From positions 549,501 to 613,500 of the forward strand of contig NZ_CANLNE010000002.1 of NCBI RefSeq assembly GCF_947492555.1: DNA of 64,000 nt. The letters are read 5' to 3'. The position numbers and the translations under genes are program-made. The notes below the pieces were generated by a model, which saw only the letters and a list, made by a program, of their open reading frames with translations, did no database searches and was not told the DNA's origin. Source of the stretch: an uncultured Roseobacter sp. GTDB lineage: Bacteria > Pseudomonadota > Alphaproteobacteria > Rhodobacterales > Rhodobacteraceae. Positions 27,033 through 34,093 of the stretch are shown piece by piece (position 1 is the first letter of the stretch; every line of letters begins with the position of its first letter).

Positions 27033-28414
27033 GTGCAGGCCATGCGTGCAAAGGTTTTTAGCAGCGCGCGGGTGCCCTGGCCTGAGCCGCCTTTGGGGCG
27101 TGCGGGCGCATCGCTGGGCTGCCACCCGTAGATGTCGAAATGCGCGTAGGGCGTTTTCTCAACGAAGCGGCGCAGGAAGAGGGCTGCGGTAATCGAACCC
27201 GCAAACCCGCCCTTGGGTGCATTGTCGAGGTCGGCAATACCCGGTTCGATCATCGCCTCATAGGGCGTGTGGAAGGGCATGCGCCAGATCGGATCCGCCT
27301 GGTTCTGTGCAGCGATCTCCAAGAGTGCCACGAAACTGCTGTCATCGCAGTAATAGGGGGCGAGGTCAGGGCCCACGGCGACCCGCGCCGCGCCGGTCAG
27401 CGTGGCCATCGAGACGATGAAATCAGGGTTTTCTTCCTCTGCCAAGGCCAGAGCGTCCGCCAGTACAAGACGCCCCTCGGCGTCGGTATTGTTGATCTCA
27501 ACCGTCAGCCCCTTGCGGGATGTCAGGATGTCACCGGGACGGAATGCATTGCCGGAAACAGCATTTTCCACAGCCGGGATCAGAACACGCAATTGCAAGG
27601 GCACGCCGCTGGCCATGATCATCTGTGCCAGGCCAAGTACGGCTGCGGCCCCCCCCATATCTTTCTTCATCAGACCCATGGAAGCCCCGGGTTTCAGGTT
27701 CAGACCGCCGGTGTCAAAACACACACCTTTGCCGACGAGCGCGATGTGGGGACCCGCATCTCCCCACCGCATGTCGATCAGGCGTGGCGCACGATTGGCA
27801 GCGCGCCCGACAGTGTGGATCATCGGCAGATTTTCTGCGAGCAGGTCATCGCCGAGGGTGACGGCAATTTTTGCGTCATGTTGAGCGGCGAGATTGCGGG
27901 CGGCGGCTTCGAGATCATCAGGACCCATATCAGAAGCCGGCGTGTTGATCAGATCGCGGGTCAGCGCCTCCCCCATTGCGATTGCTGCCAGTGCGTTCGC
28001 GTCAATATTTTCGGGCGCGACAAGCCGGGCGGCCATTTCGGTCTGTTTGCGATAGCGGTCGAATCGGTATCCCGCCAGCAACCAGCCAAGCACCTCGACC
28101 TCGCTTTGATCCTCGGGCAGTCCCGAGGCGATCTTGTAGGCGCCTTTCGGCAGTTTTGCGGCTGCCGCGGCAAGATGGAAACGTCCGCGAGCACGTGTCT
28201 GTGCTGTCCCATACCCTACGACAGCACCCGAAGGTGCGCCGTCGGAACCGGGGATCACAAGTGCCTGCCCCAGACCACCGTTGAAATCCTGGGCCGTGAC
28301 CCAGGCCTGCAGCGTATCCGACTGAGCCGCACACCAGTTTTCGAACTGGTCTTGAGACACGATATGCAGGGGATGCGCCGGGCCCGATGGATCGGCAAAA
28401 AGGGGCAGGGGCAT
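27029..28414 (-). CDS. Leucyl aminopeptidase family protein (M17)
   Basis: 461 residues. The M17 core is intact: Val-Gly-Lys-Gly-Val-Cys-Phe-Asp-Thr-Gly-Gly-Leu-Asn (Lys and Asp metal ligands), Lys-Lys-Asp-Met-Gly-Gly-Ala, and Asn-Thr-Asp-Ala-Glu-Gly-Arg-Leu-Val-Leu-Ala-Asp. Two metal ions, cytoplasmic, hydrolyses peptides from the N-terminus. Operon with the NlpC/P60 gene suggests processing of murein peptides. Confidence 0.94.
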   Translation of the reverse strand: MPLPLFADPSGPAHPLHIVSQDQFENWCAAQSDTLQAWVTAQDFNGGLGQALVIPGSDGAPSGAVVGYGTAQTRARGRFHLAAAAAKLPKGAYKIASGLPEDQSEVEVLGWLLAGYRFDRYRKQTEMAARLVAPENIDANALAAIAMGEALTRDLINTPASDMGPDDLEAAARNLAAQHDAKIAVTLGDDLLAENLPMIHTVGRAANRAPRLIDMRWGDAGPHIALVGKGVCFDTGGLNLKPGASMGLMKKDMGGAAAVLGLAQMIMASGVPLQLRVLIPAVENAVSGNAFRPGDILTSRKGLTVEINNTDAEGRLVLADALALAEEENPDFIVSMATLTGAARVAVGPDLAPYYCDDSSFVALLEIAAQNQADPIWRMPFHTPYEAMIEPGIADLDNAPKGGFAGSITAALFLRRFVEKTPYAHFDIYGWQPSDAPARPKGGSGQGTRALLKTFARMACT

Positions 28415-28479
28415 TTTCAGCGGCCTTTCAAGCGGTGGTTTCCGCCCAACCTAGACTGTCATGCCTGTCGCGCAAGACA

Positions 28480-28860
28480 TCAGATTGTAATGTCCTGCAA
28501 GTCCCAGATGGCGGTCAGCGATTGCTCGCCAATGCGGATCAGGCGTGCAAGGGTTGCCGAGATGGCCGGTCCGTCAGCGGCATCAATCGCGGCAATGACA
28601 TCTCCTGCCACGCGGGTCAGGACGTGCATGCCGATTTGGTCGCCGATCGCAATTAGGGATCGGGCACATTTGCGCAATTCGGTCATGTCAGACGCTAAAT
28701 ACAGACGGCTGCAATGGGAAAGACGCAGGGCCAGCTCTTCCATGGCGCGGCATACGACGTCCTCTGCGCCTGCTTCGCCCAGCTCTGCGTAGAGAGCGGC
28801 CAGCCGATCTTGGTCGACGTGCACAGTTTCTTTCAGCCTGATTTTCAGGACTTGATCCAT
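28480..28860 (-). CDS. Conserved small helical protein, unknown function
   Basis: 126 residues from ATG 28860. Almost wholly helical, with hydrophobic heptads and Ala-rich segments (Ala-Gly-Asp-Val-Ile-Ala-Ala-Ile-Asp-Ala-Ala-Asp); size and pattern resemble four-helix bundles of the Hpt type, but no phosphorylatable His in the usual motif is evident. No signal or membrane segment. Divergent from the carbonic anhydrase gene. Confidence 0.65.
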   Translation of the reverse strand: MDQVLKIRLKETVHVDQDRLAALYAELGEAGAEDVVCRAMEELALRLSHCSRLYLASDMTELRKCARSLIAIGDQIGMHVLTRVAGDVIAAIDAADGPAISATLARLIRIGEQSLTAIWDLQDITI

Positions 28861-28948
28861 TAGACTCACCCTTATACGCCCCCACGGCACGCGATATCTA
28901 TGCCCTCCAAACCTATCCAAAGTGTTGAGACCGAGGTCTGTTTTCGCT

Positions 28949-28967
28949 CGAATTCTATGTGAATTCG
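28949..28967 (+). promoter_or_regulatory. Palindromic candidate operator upstream of the carbonic anhydrase operon
   Basis: CGAATTC-TATGT-GAATTCG, perfect seven-base arms around five bases. TATAGT at 28970-28975 could be the -10 element, which would place the palindrome over the -35 region, 40 bases from the carbonic anhydrase ATG. The binding protein is unknown. Confidence 0.5.
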
Positions 28968-29006
28968 GTATAGTTGCACGCAACGAAAAAGACGAATGGG
29001 ACAGAT

Positions 29007-29657
29007 ATGGATCACGCTAGACCGCTGCCAAACTATCTGGTGCAGCGCTATCACGGCTGGAAAGCGACCGGCTATGCCGAGAACAAGGCGTGGTATCGCC
29101 ATCTGGCCAGCGAGGGTCAGCGCCCGCGGGCCATGGTCATTTCCTGTTGCGACAGCCGGGTGCATGTCACCTCCATATTCGGCGCGGATCAAGGTGAATT
29201 CTTCATTCATCGCAACATTGCCAACCTGGTGCCGCCCTATCAGCCAGACGGTGACCATCACGGCACCTCTGCGGCAGTCGAGTATGCGGTCAACATGCTG
29301 CACGTCGCACATCTCATCGTTCTGGGCCATTCCAACTGTGGCGGCGTGCAAGGATGCATCGACATGTGCCGCGGCCATGCGCCTGATCTCGAAGAACAGA
29401 ACAGTTTCGTTGGGCGCTGGATGGATATTCTGAAGCCGAAGTACGATCTGGTCTCGGCGGAAAACGATGCGGCCGTGCAAGCGCAACAGCTTGAAAAACA
29501 TGCGGTTCTTGTCAGCCTGGAAAATCTTCTGACCTTCCCGTTCATCAGCGAAAAAGTCAAAGAAGGCGCGCTGACCCTGCACGGCCTCTGGACCGATATT
29601 GGCGAGGGCGGGCTGGAATTTTTCAACACCGAAAAGCAAGCGTTTCAGCCGGTCTGA
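29007..29657 (+). CDS. Beta-class carbonic anhydrase
   Basis: Interconverts CO2 and bicarbonate. 216 residues from ATG 29007 (a TTG at 28974 is open but has no homology). Zinc ligands and dyad are visible: Cys47, Asp49 and Arg51 in Cys-Cys-Asp-Ser-Arg, His108 and Cys111 in Gly-His-Ser-Asn-Cys-Gly-Gly. First gene of an operon with an SbtA-like bicarbonate carrier and a PII-like protein, so its job is probably bicarbonate supply for carboxylases. Confidence 0.95.
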   Translation: MDHARPLPNYLVQRYHGWKATGYAENKAWYRHLASEGQRPRAMVISCCDSRVHVTSIFGADQGEFFIHRNIANLVPPYQPDGDHHGTSAAVEYAVNMLHVAHLIVLGHSNCGGVQGCIDMCRGHAPDLEEQNSFVGRWMDILKPKYDLVSAENDAAVQAQQLEKHAVLVSLENLLTFPFISEKVKEGALTLHGLWTDIGEGGLEFFNTEKQAFQPV

Positions 29658-29715
29658 GATTGATGAAGTGATCGGCTGTTTTTATTGGTCCTTTGATCAG
29701 GGCAAGGAGTAGCAC

Positions 29716-30696
29716 GTGGAACAGATCCTCTCGTTGGCGGCCAATAATCTGCTGTCGCCAATCATTCTCTCCTTCGCGCTTGGATTGGCAGCCTCGCTTG
29801 CCCGCTCTGATCTCAGCGTGCCGGAAGCGGCTGCCAAAGCGCTCTCAATCTACCTGCTTTTTGCGATCGGTTTCAAAGGCGGGGTCAGCGTGTCAGCGCA
29901 TGGGATCGACGCGAAACTGGGGTTAACCTTGTTGGCCGGCATTATCCTGTCCGCAGCACTGCCGTTGATTGCCTTTGCTCTGCTCAAGGTCATGACATCG
30001 CTGAACCGCTTGGATGCCGCTGCCGTTGCCGCGCACTACGGGTCGATCTCCATCGTCACTTTTGTCGCTGCCACCTCCGTGCTCGAAAGCAGCGGTATTG
30101 CGTCCGAAGGATACATGGTGGCTGTCGCCGCAGCTATGGAGGCTCCGGCAATCCTTTCAGCGCTATGGCTGATCTCACGCGGTGGGGGAGACGGGCAACG
30201 TATGGACAGTGACCTGTGGCGGGAAATTCTGCTTAACGGGTCCATTGTCCTGCTGGTCGGGTCATTTTTTATTGGGTGGGCGACGGGCGAGGAAGGCCTG
30301 GAAGAAATTTCGAGCTTCATCGTCGCACCGTTCAAAGGCGTTTTGTGCCTGTTCCTGCTGGACATGGGGCTGGTCGCCGGACGCGGGTTGCGCGAGCGCA
30401 GTGATGTGTTGCGGCCCGGTGTGCTGGCCTTCGGTGTCTTGATGCCGGTTATCGGCAGCCTCTGCGGGCTTGGGGCCGGGCTGTTGCTGGGTCTGTCGTC
30501 GGGTGGCGTTGCCCTGATGATGGTGCTCTCGGCCTCGGCCTCTTACATTGCGGTGCCTGCAGCGATGCGGGTGGCGCTGCCCGAAGCGAACCCGTCAATT
30601 TATCTCACGCTGTCGCTCGGCGTAACCTTTCCGTTCAACCTGACGCTCGGCATTCCGCTATATGTCGCGCTGGCGACGGCCATGACAGGAGCCTGA
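29716..30696 (+). CDS. sbtA: SbtA-type sodium-dependent bicarbonate transporter
   Basis: 326 residues with about ten membrane helices. GTG start with GGAG seven bases upstream. It matches the SbtA family (DUF897): Phe-Lys-Gly-Gly in the first half, Ala-Ala-His-Tyr-Gly-Ser-Ile-Ser, and Leu-Phe-Leu-Leu-Asp-Met-Gly near the second half. In cyanobacteria it brings in bicarbonate with sodium. Flanked by carbonic anhydrase and a PII-like regulator. Confidence 0.9.
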   Translation: MEQILSLAANNLLSPIILSFALGLAASLARSDLSVPEAAAKALSIYLLFAIGFKGGVSVSAHGIDAKLGLTLLAGIILSAALPLIAFALLKVMTSLNRLDAAAVAAHYGSISIVTFVAATSVLESSGIASEGYMVAVAAAMEAPAILSALWLISRGGGDGQRMDSDLWREILLNGSIVLLVGSFFIGWATGEEGLEEISSFIVAPFKGVLCLFLLDMGLVAGRGLRERSDVLRPGVLAFGVLMPVIGSLCGLGAGLLLGLSSGGVALMMVLSASASYIAVPAAMRVALPEANPSIYLTLSLGVTFPFNLTLGIPLYVALATAMTGA

Positions 30697-30700
30697 TTCC

Positions 30701-31012
30701 ATGCAAACACATCAAGCCAAACGGGTCGAGATCACGATCGAAGCCATCATGCAGTCCCGCCTGACCGAAGCCCTGATGAAGGCAGGGGTCACCGGGTTCA
30801 CGGTACTGCCTGTTTTGGGGGGGTCGGGGCGGTCGGGGGCCTGGACCCGCGCCGGAGAGATTGGTCGCGCAAGCGGTATGGTACAGGTGATCTGCATCAT
30901 CCGGCCTTCAAAGCTCGACAAGCTGCTCGAGGCCGCTTTTGATGTCGTTGAGCGCCACATTGGCGTGGTCACAATAGTTGACTGCGAAGTTCTGCGGGCG
31001 GAACGTTTTTAA
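30701..31012 (+). CDS. PII-like regulator of the bicarbonate transporter (SbtB-like)
   Basis: 103 residues with the PII ferredoxin-like fold: strand Arg-Val-Glu-Ile-Thr-Ile, Gly-Val-Thr-Gly-Phe-Thr-Val, a short T-loop around Gly-Gly-Ser-Gly-Arg-Ser-Gly, and a C-terminal Val-Ile-Cys-Ile-Ile. It lacks the tyrosine modified in GlnB/GlnK. SbtB and related carboxysome PII proteins bind adenyl nucleotides and gate bicarbonate uptake. Starts 4 bases after sbtA stops. Confidence 0.85.
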   Translation: MQTHQAKRVEITIEAIMQSRLTEALMKAGVTGFTVLPVLGGSGRSGAWTRAGEIGRASGMVQVICIIRPSKLDKLLEAAFDVVERHIGVVTIVDCEVLRAERF

Positions 31013-31048
31013 CAATTTATAAACCAAAATTAAGGAATCCTCGCGGGC

Positions 31049-31459
31049 ATGAACCGTCGTACAGTTTCGATTCAGTTGCCGGCTGATCTGGCGCTTGCAG
31101 TTCACGATCTGGCGACAGAGCAGGAAGGCACTGTAGCGAAGATCGTGGAAGATGTGCTTGTGGCCCATCTCGCGGCACATAAAAGTTCAAAGAAGAAGTC
31201 CGAGATTGTCGATCCACGTCTGATTTTTGCACTGCAGAAGCTGCTGTTTCGCGACATGGCCGAGGCCGAGAACTGGGACGATCTGGACGTACGCATGCGC
31301 CGTCACGGCTATTTCATGAGAATCGCCTGGGGTGGGTTGTCGCTGCACACCGAAACCAGTGGTCAAAAGCTCTGCAACACGGCTGACCTGGGGTTTTCCT
31401 ATGTGACCTTCCTGCGTCGATTCGGGCCGGGCAAACCCAAGGACCCGCGCACAGTCTGA
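31049..31459 (+). CDS. Ribbon-helix-helix-like conserved protein
   Basis: 136 residues. The start, Arg-Thr-Val-Ser-Ile-Gln-Leu-Pro-Ala-Asp-Leu-Ala, resembles a ribbon-helix-helix DNA-binding strand and helix; a Lys-rich linker follows (about 48-56). The last ~65 residues (Trp-Asp-Asp-Leu, Arg-His-Gly, Gly-Gly-Leu-Ser-Leu, Leu-Gly-Phe-Ser, ending Arg-Arg-Phe-Gly) recall a small domain near relaxase C-termini; that is a weak resemblance. It follows the PII-like gene by 36 bases and may be co-transcribed. Function unknown. Confidence 0.65.
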   Translation: MNRRTVSIQLPADLALAVHDLATEQEGTVAKIVEDVLVAHLAAHKSSKKKSEIVDPRLIFALQKLLFRDMAEAENWDDLDVRMRRHGYFMRIAWGGLSLHTETSGQKLCNTADLGFSYVTFLRRFGPGKPKDPRTV

Positions 31460-31566
31460 GCTTTGCGAGAACCCGCTGTGATGCGGCATCCTCCATTGAC
31501 AAAGAGTGGCCCGCCCGGCTTGCTGTACCGGGGCATTGGACAGAACCGGCATCATGGAGACCGTCG

Positions 31567-32094
31567 ATGCAGATTTTTCGCTATGCCTTATGCGGGGCGA
31601 TCCTTTCCGCTGTCGCCAGTGTGGCGCTGAGCCTTGAGTTGGAAACGCTGGCCCCTTGTTACACCCGCAGCTATTCCGCAGATCATCTGGCGGCGCAGCC
31701 CGCCCAAAACGTAACCACGCTGACCCTGTCGTTAAAGATTGAGGACGGGTTTGCCATTGCGCGGCTTACCGGCGCGGACCGCGCCGGCCGGGCCGGTTTT
31801 CTCTCCTTCATGTGTTCGGAGAGCGCGCCGGGGCTTTACGACGACGGATGTAATACGCTGGAAGGGGACAGCCAGATCTGGGTTCAGCCGCAGCAGCATG
31901 GGGAGATCCTGATCCGCACGCGCAACGTCTTTCTCTCCGACATCGGACAGGGCATCGATTACCGCGACGATATCGAGGGGCATTATCGCTTCTATCTGGA
32001 ACAGGGGCCGCATTCCTACGAACCCAATACAGGGCCGTTCTATACCTTCCGCTTGAACCCTGCCGACGCAGAGGCCTGCGCGTCGGCAGAGTGA
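31567..32094 (+). CDS. Secreted protein of unknown function
   Basis: 175 residues with a signal peptide (about 1-22). The mature part is beta-rich with three cysteines (Pro-Cys-Tyr, Met-Cys-Ser, Gly-Cys-Asn) plus one near the end, so disulfides are likely. No family recognised. Ends at an intrinsic terminator shared with asd. Confidence 0.65.
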   Translation: MQIFRYALCGAILSAVASVALSLELETLAPCYTRSYSADHLAAQPAQNVTTLTLSLKIEDGFAIARLTGADRAGRAGFLSFMCSESAPGLYDDGCNTLEGDSQIWVQPQQHGEILIRTRNVFLSDIGQGIDYRDDIEGHYRFYLEQGPHSYEPNTGPFYTFRLNPADAEACASAE

Positions 32095-32102
32095 ACGAAA
32101 AC

Positions 32103-32133
32103 GCCCCACCTGCGGTGCGCGGGCGGGGCTTTG
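32103..32133. terminator. Terminator between convergent genes
   Basis: GCCCC (32103-32107) pairs with GGGGC (32125-32129), with CC/GG inside, followed by TTTGTGATTT on the plus strand. It lies between the 175-residue gene and asd. The T-tract is short, so efficiency is uncertain. Confidence 0.65.
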
Positions 32134-32153
32134 TGATTTGATAGTGAGCGGGC

Positions 32154-33176
32154 TCAGCCCTTTTTCAGGATGCGATTTCCCAGCAATTCCGCGATCTGCA
32201 CGGCGTTGAGAGCGGCCCCCTTGCGCAGGTTGTCGGACACGCACCAGAAGTTCAGCCCGTTGTCGATGGTACTGTCCTGCCGGATGCGGCTGACGAAAGT
32301 GGCGAAATCGCCGACGCACTCAACCGGCGTCACGTAGCCACCATCTTCGCGCTTGTCGATCACCATGACGCCGGGTGCCTCGCGCAGAATCTCGCGCGCC
32401 TCATCCTCGTCCAGATGATCTTCGAACTCGACATTCACCGATTCCGAGTGGCCGACAAAGACCGGGACACGCACGCAGGTGGCCGTGACCTTGATGGCGG
32501 GATCGACGATTTTCTTCGTCTCCACCATCATCTTCCACTCTTCTTTCGTGTCGCCCCCATCCATGAAGACGTCGATTTGCGGGATCACGTTGAAGGCGAT
32601 CTGCTTTTGGAATTTCTTCGGCGGTTTGTCATCGGTCGGGTTGTAGATCGACTTGGTCTGATCCCAGAGCTCGTCCGCCCCTTCCTTTCCTGCACCAGAC
32701 ACCGATTGGTAGGTCGAGACGACAACGCGCTTGATCGTCGCGCGGTCGTGAAGGGGTTTCAGGGCGACAACCATCTGCGCGGTCGAGCAGTTGGGGTTGG
32801 CGATGATATTCTTCTTCGCATAGCCCTCGATGGCGTCCGGGTTCACCTCCGGCACGATCAACGGCACATCCGGGTCGTACCGGTAGAGCGAGGAGTTATC
32901 GATCACGACACAGCCCGCCTTGGCCGCGGCTGGCGCGTATTTCTTGGTCGCCTCGGACCCCACCGCAAAAAGCGCGATGTCCCAACCTGTGAAGTCGAAG
33001 GTATCCAGATCCTTGGTCTTGAGCGTCGTCTCGCCAAAGCTCACTTCCGTGCCCAGCGACTTGCGCGAGGCAAGCACCGTAAGCTCGTCCACCGGGAAGT
33101 GGCGCTCGGAAAGGATGTTCAGCATTTCGCGGCCCACATTACCTGTGGCGCCCGCAACAACGACGCGGTAACCCAT
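32154..33176 (-). CDS. asd: Aspartate-semialdehyde dehydrogenase
   Basis: Makes aspartate semialdehyde for lysine, threonine, methionine and diaminopimelate. 340 residues from ATG 33176 (a GGAG lies upstream). NADP loop Gly-Ala-Thr-Gly-Asn-Val-Gly at the start, catalytic Cys in Ile-Ala-Asn-Pro-Asn-Cys-Ser-Thr, Ser-Gly-Ala-Gly-Lys, and catalytic His in Val-Gly-His-Ser-Glu-Ser. Transcribed alone. Confidence 0.96.
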   Translation of the reverse strand: MGYRVVVAGATGNVGREMLNILSERHFPVDELTVLASRKSLGTEVSFGETTLKTKDLDTFDFTGWDIALFAVGSEATKKYAPAAAKAGCVVIDNSSLYRYDPDVPLIVPEVNPDAIEGYAKKNIIANPNCSTAQMVVALKPLHDRATIKRVVVSTYQSVSGAGKEGADELWDQTKSIYNPTDDKPPKKFQKQIAFNVIPQIDVFMDGGDTKEEWKMMVETKKIVDPAIKVTATCVRVPVFVGHSESVNVEFEDHLDEDEAREILREAPGVMVIDKREDGGYVTPVECVGDFATFVSRIRQDSTIDNGLNFWCVSDNLRKGAALNAVQIAELLGNRILKKG

Positions 33177-33245
33177 CTGTTTTACTCCAATGTTCAAGTG
33201 ATGGTCCGCGCCTCTTATACCCCTTGTGTCTTAAGGGAAAGAGGC

Positions 33246-34022
33246 TCAGGAGGTCTTGTCTTTCCATTTTGCCGAAACGGCCTTGGCAGAGTTAAGCAGC
33301 AGCGCAATATCCATCGCCACCGCAACAAAGCGCGCGCCAGCGTCCAGAGACGACTGGATCATGCCGTCGTCAGGCGTCAGAATGCCCGCCGCCTTGCCAC
33401 TGTCGCTGATCCGTTTGAGCGCGCCTGTGATCGTGGCCTGCATATCCGGGTGCATGGTCTGGCCAAGATACCCCAGGCTGGCCGAAAGGTCTGCCGGGCC
33501 AATGAAAACGCCATCTACACCTTCGACAGCGAGGATCTCATCGAGGTTATCAAGGCCGGTCTTGTTCTCCACCTGAACCAGAAGGCAAATCTGGGCGTCC
33601 GCTGTAGGGCCGTAGTTGTCCATCTGTCCGAAGTCCGACACACGGCCCACCGCGTAGCCCACGCCCCGCGTCCCATGTGGTGGATAATGACACGCGCGCA
33701 CAAGCTCCCGCGCCTGCTCGGCGGTCTCCACCATGGGAACCAGAACGGTCTGCGCACCGACATCAAGCACCTGTTTGATGATCCATGTCTCCCCAATCGG
33801 GACGCGCACAACCGGATGGCTGGCGCTGCCTTTGAGGGCGACCATCTGGTCACGGATCGACCGGATGTCGTTCGGCGAATGCTCCCCGTCGATCAGCAAC
33901 CAGTCAAAGCCAGCACCGCTGAGAATCTCGGCCGTGTAGCTTTCAGCCATGCTCATCCAGCACCCGAAAAGGGTTTCGCCGTCCAGAAGGGCTTGCTTGA
34001 AGGTGTTTGTGGGAGCGGGCAT
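33246..34022 (-). CDS. hpaI: HpcH/HpaI-type aldolase
   Basis: 258 residues, pyruvate class II aldolase barrel; metal-site Glu and Asp in Leu-Val-Gln-Val-Glu-Asn and Val-Phe-Ile-Gly-Pro-Ala-Asp-Leu-Ser, with Ile-Asp-Gly-Glu-His near residue 45. It cleaves 4-hydroxy-2-oxo acids such as 4-hydroxy-2-oxoheptanedioate. The rest of a homoprotocatechuate pathway is not seen here, so the true substrate may be another 2-keto-hydroxy acid. Confidence 0.88.
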   Translation of the reverse strand: MPAPTNTFKQALLDGETLFGCWMSMAESYTAEILSGAGFDWLLIDGEHSPNDIRSIRDQMVALKGSASHPVVRVPIGETWIIKQVLDVGAQTVLVPMVETAEQARELVRACHYPPHGTRGVGYAVGRVSDFGQMDNYGPTADAQICLLVQVENKTGLDNLDEILAVEGVDGVFIGPADLSASLGYLGQTMHPDMQATITGALKRISDSGKAAGILTPDDGMIQSSLDAGARFVAVAMDIALLLNSAKAVSAKWKDKTS

Positions 34023-34093
34023 GATTGGGTCCTTTGGTCGCGTGATTCAGGCGCAAGGTGACCTGTTCTCGCATCCTTGGCCAGAGTGGACTT

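Noticed and set aside
27140-28792. 550-codon open frame opposite the leucyl aminopeptidase
   Set aside because: Shadow of a strongly supported gene on the other strand; Cys-, Arg- and His-rich without pattern.
32415-34061. 548-codon open frame on the plus strand opposite asd and the aldolase
   Set aside because: It mirrors two clear minus-strand genes, has no domain I recognise and a composition typical of antisense frames in GC-rich DNA.
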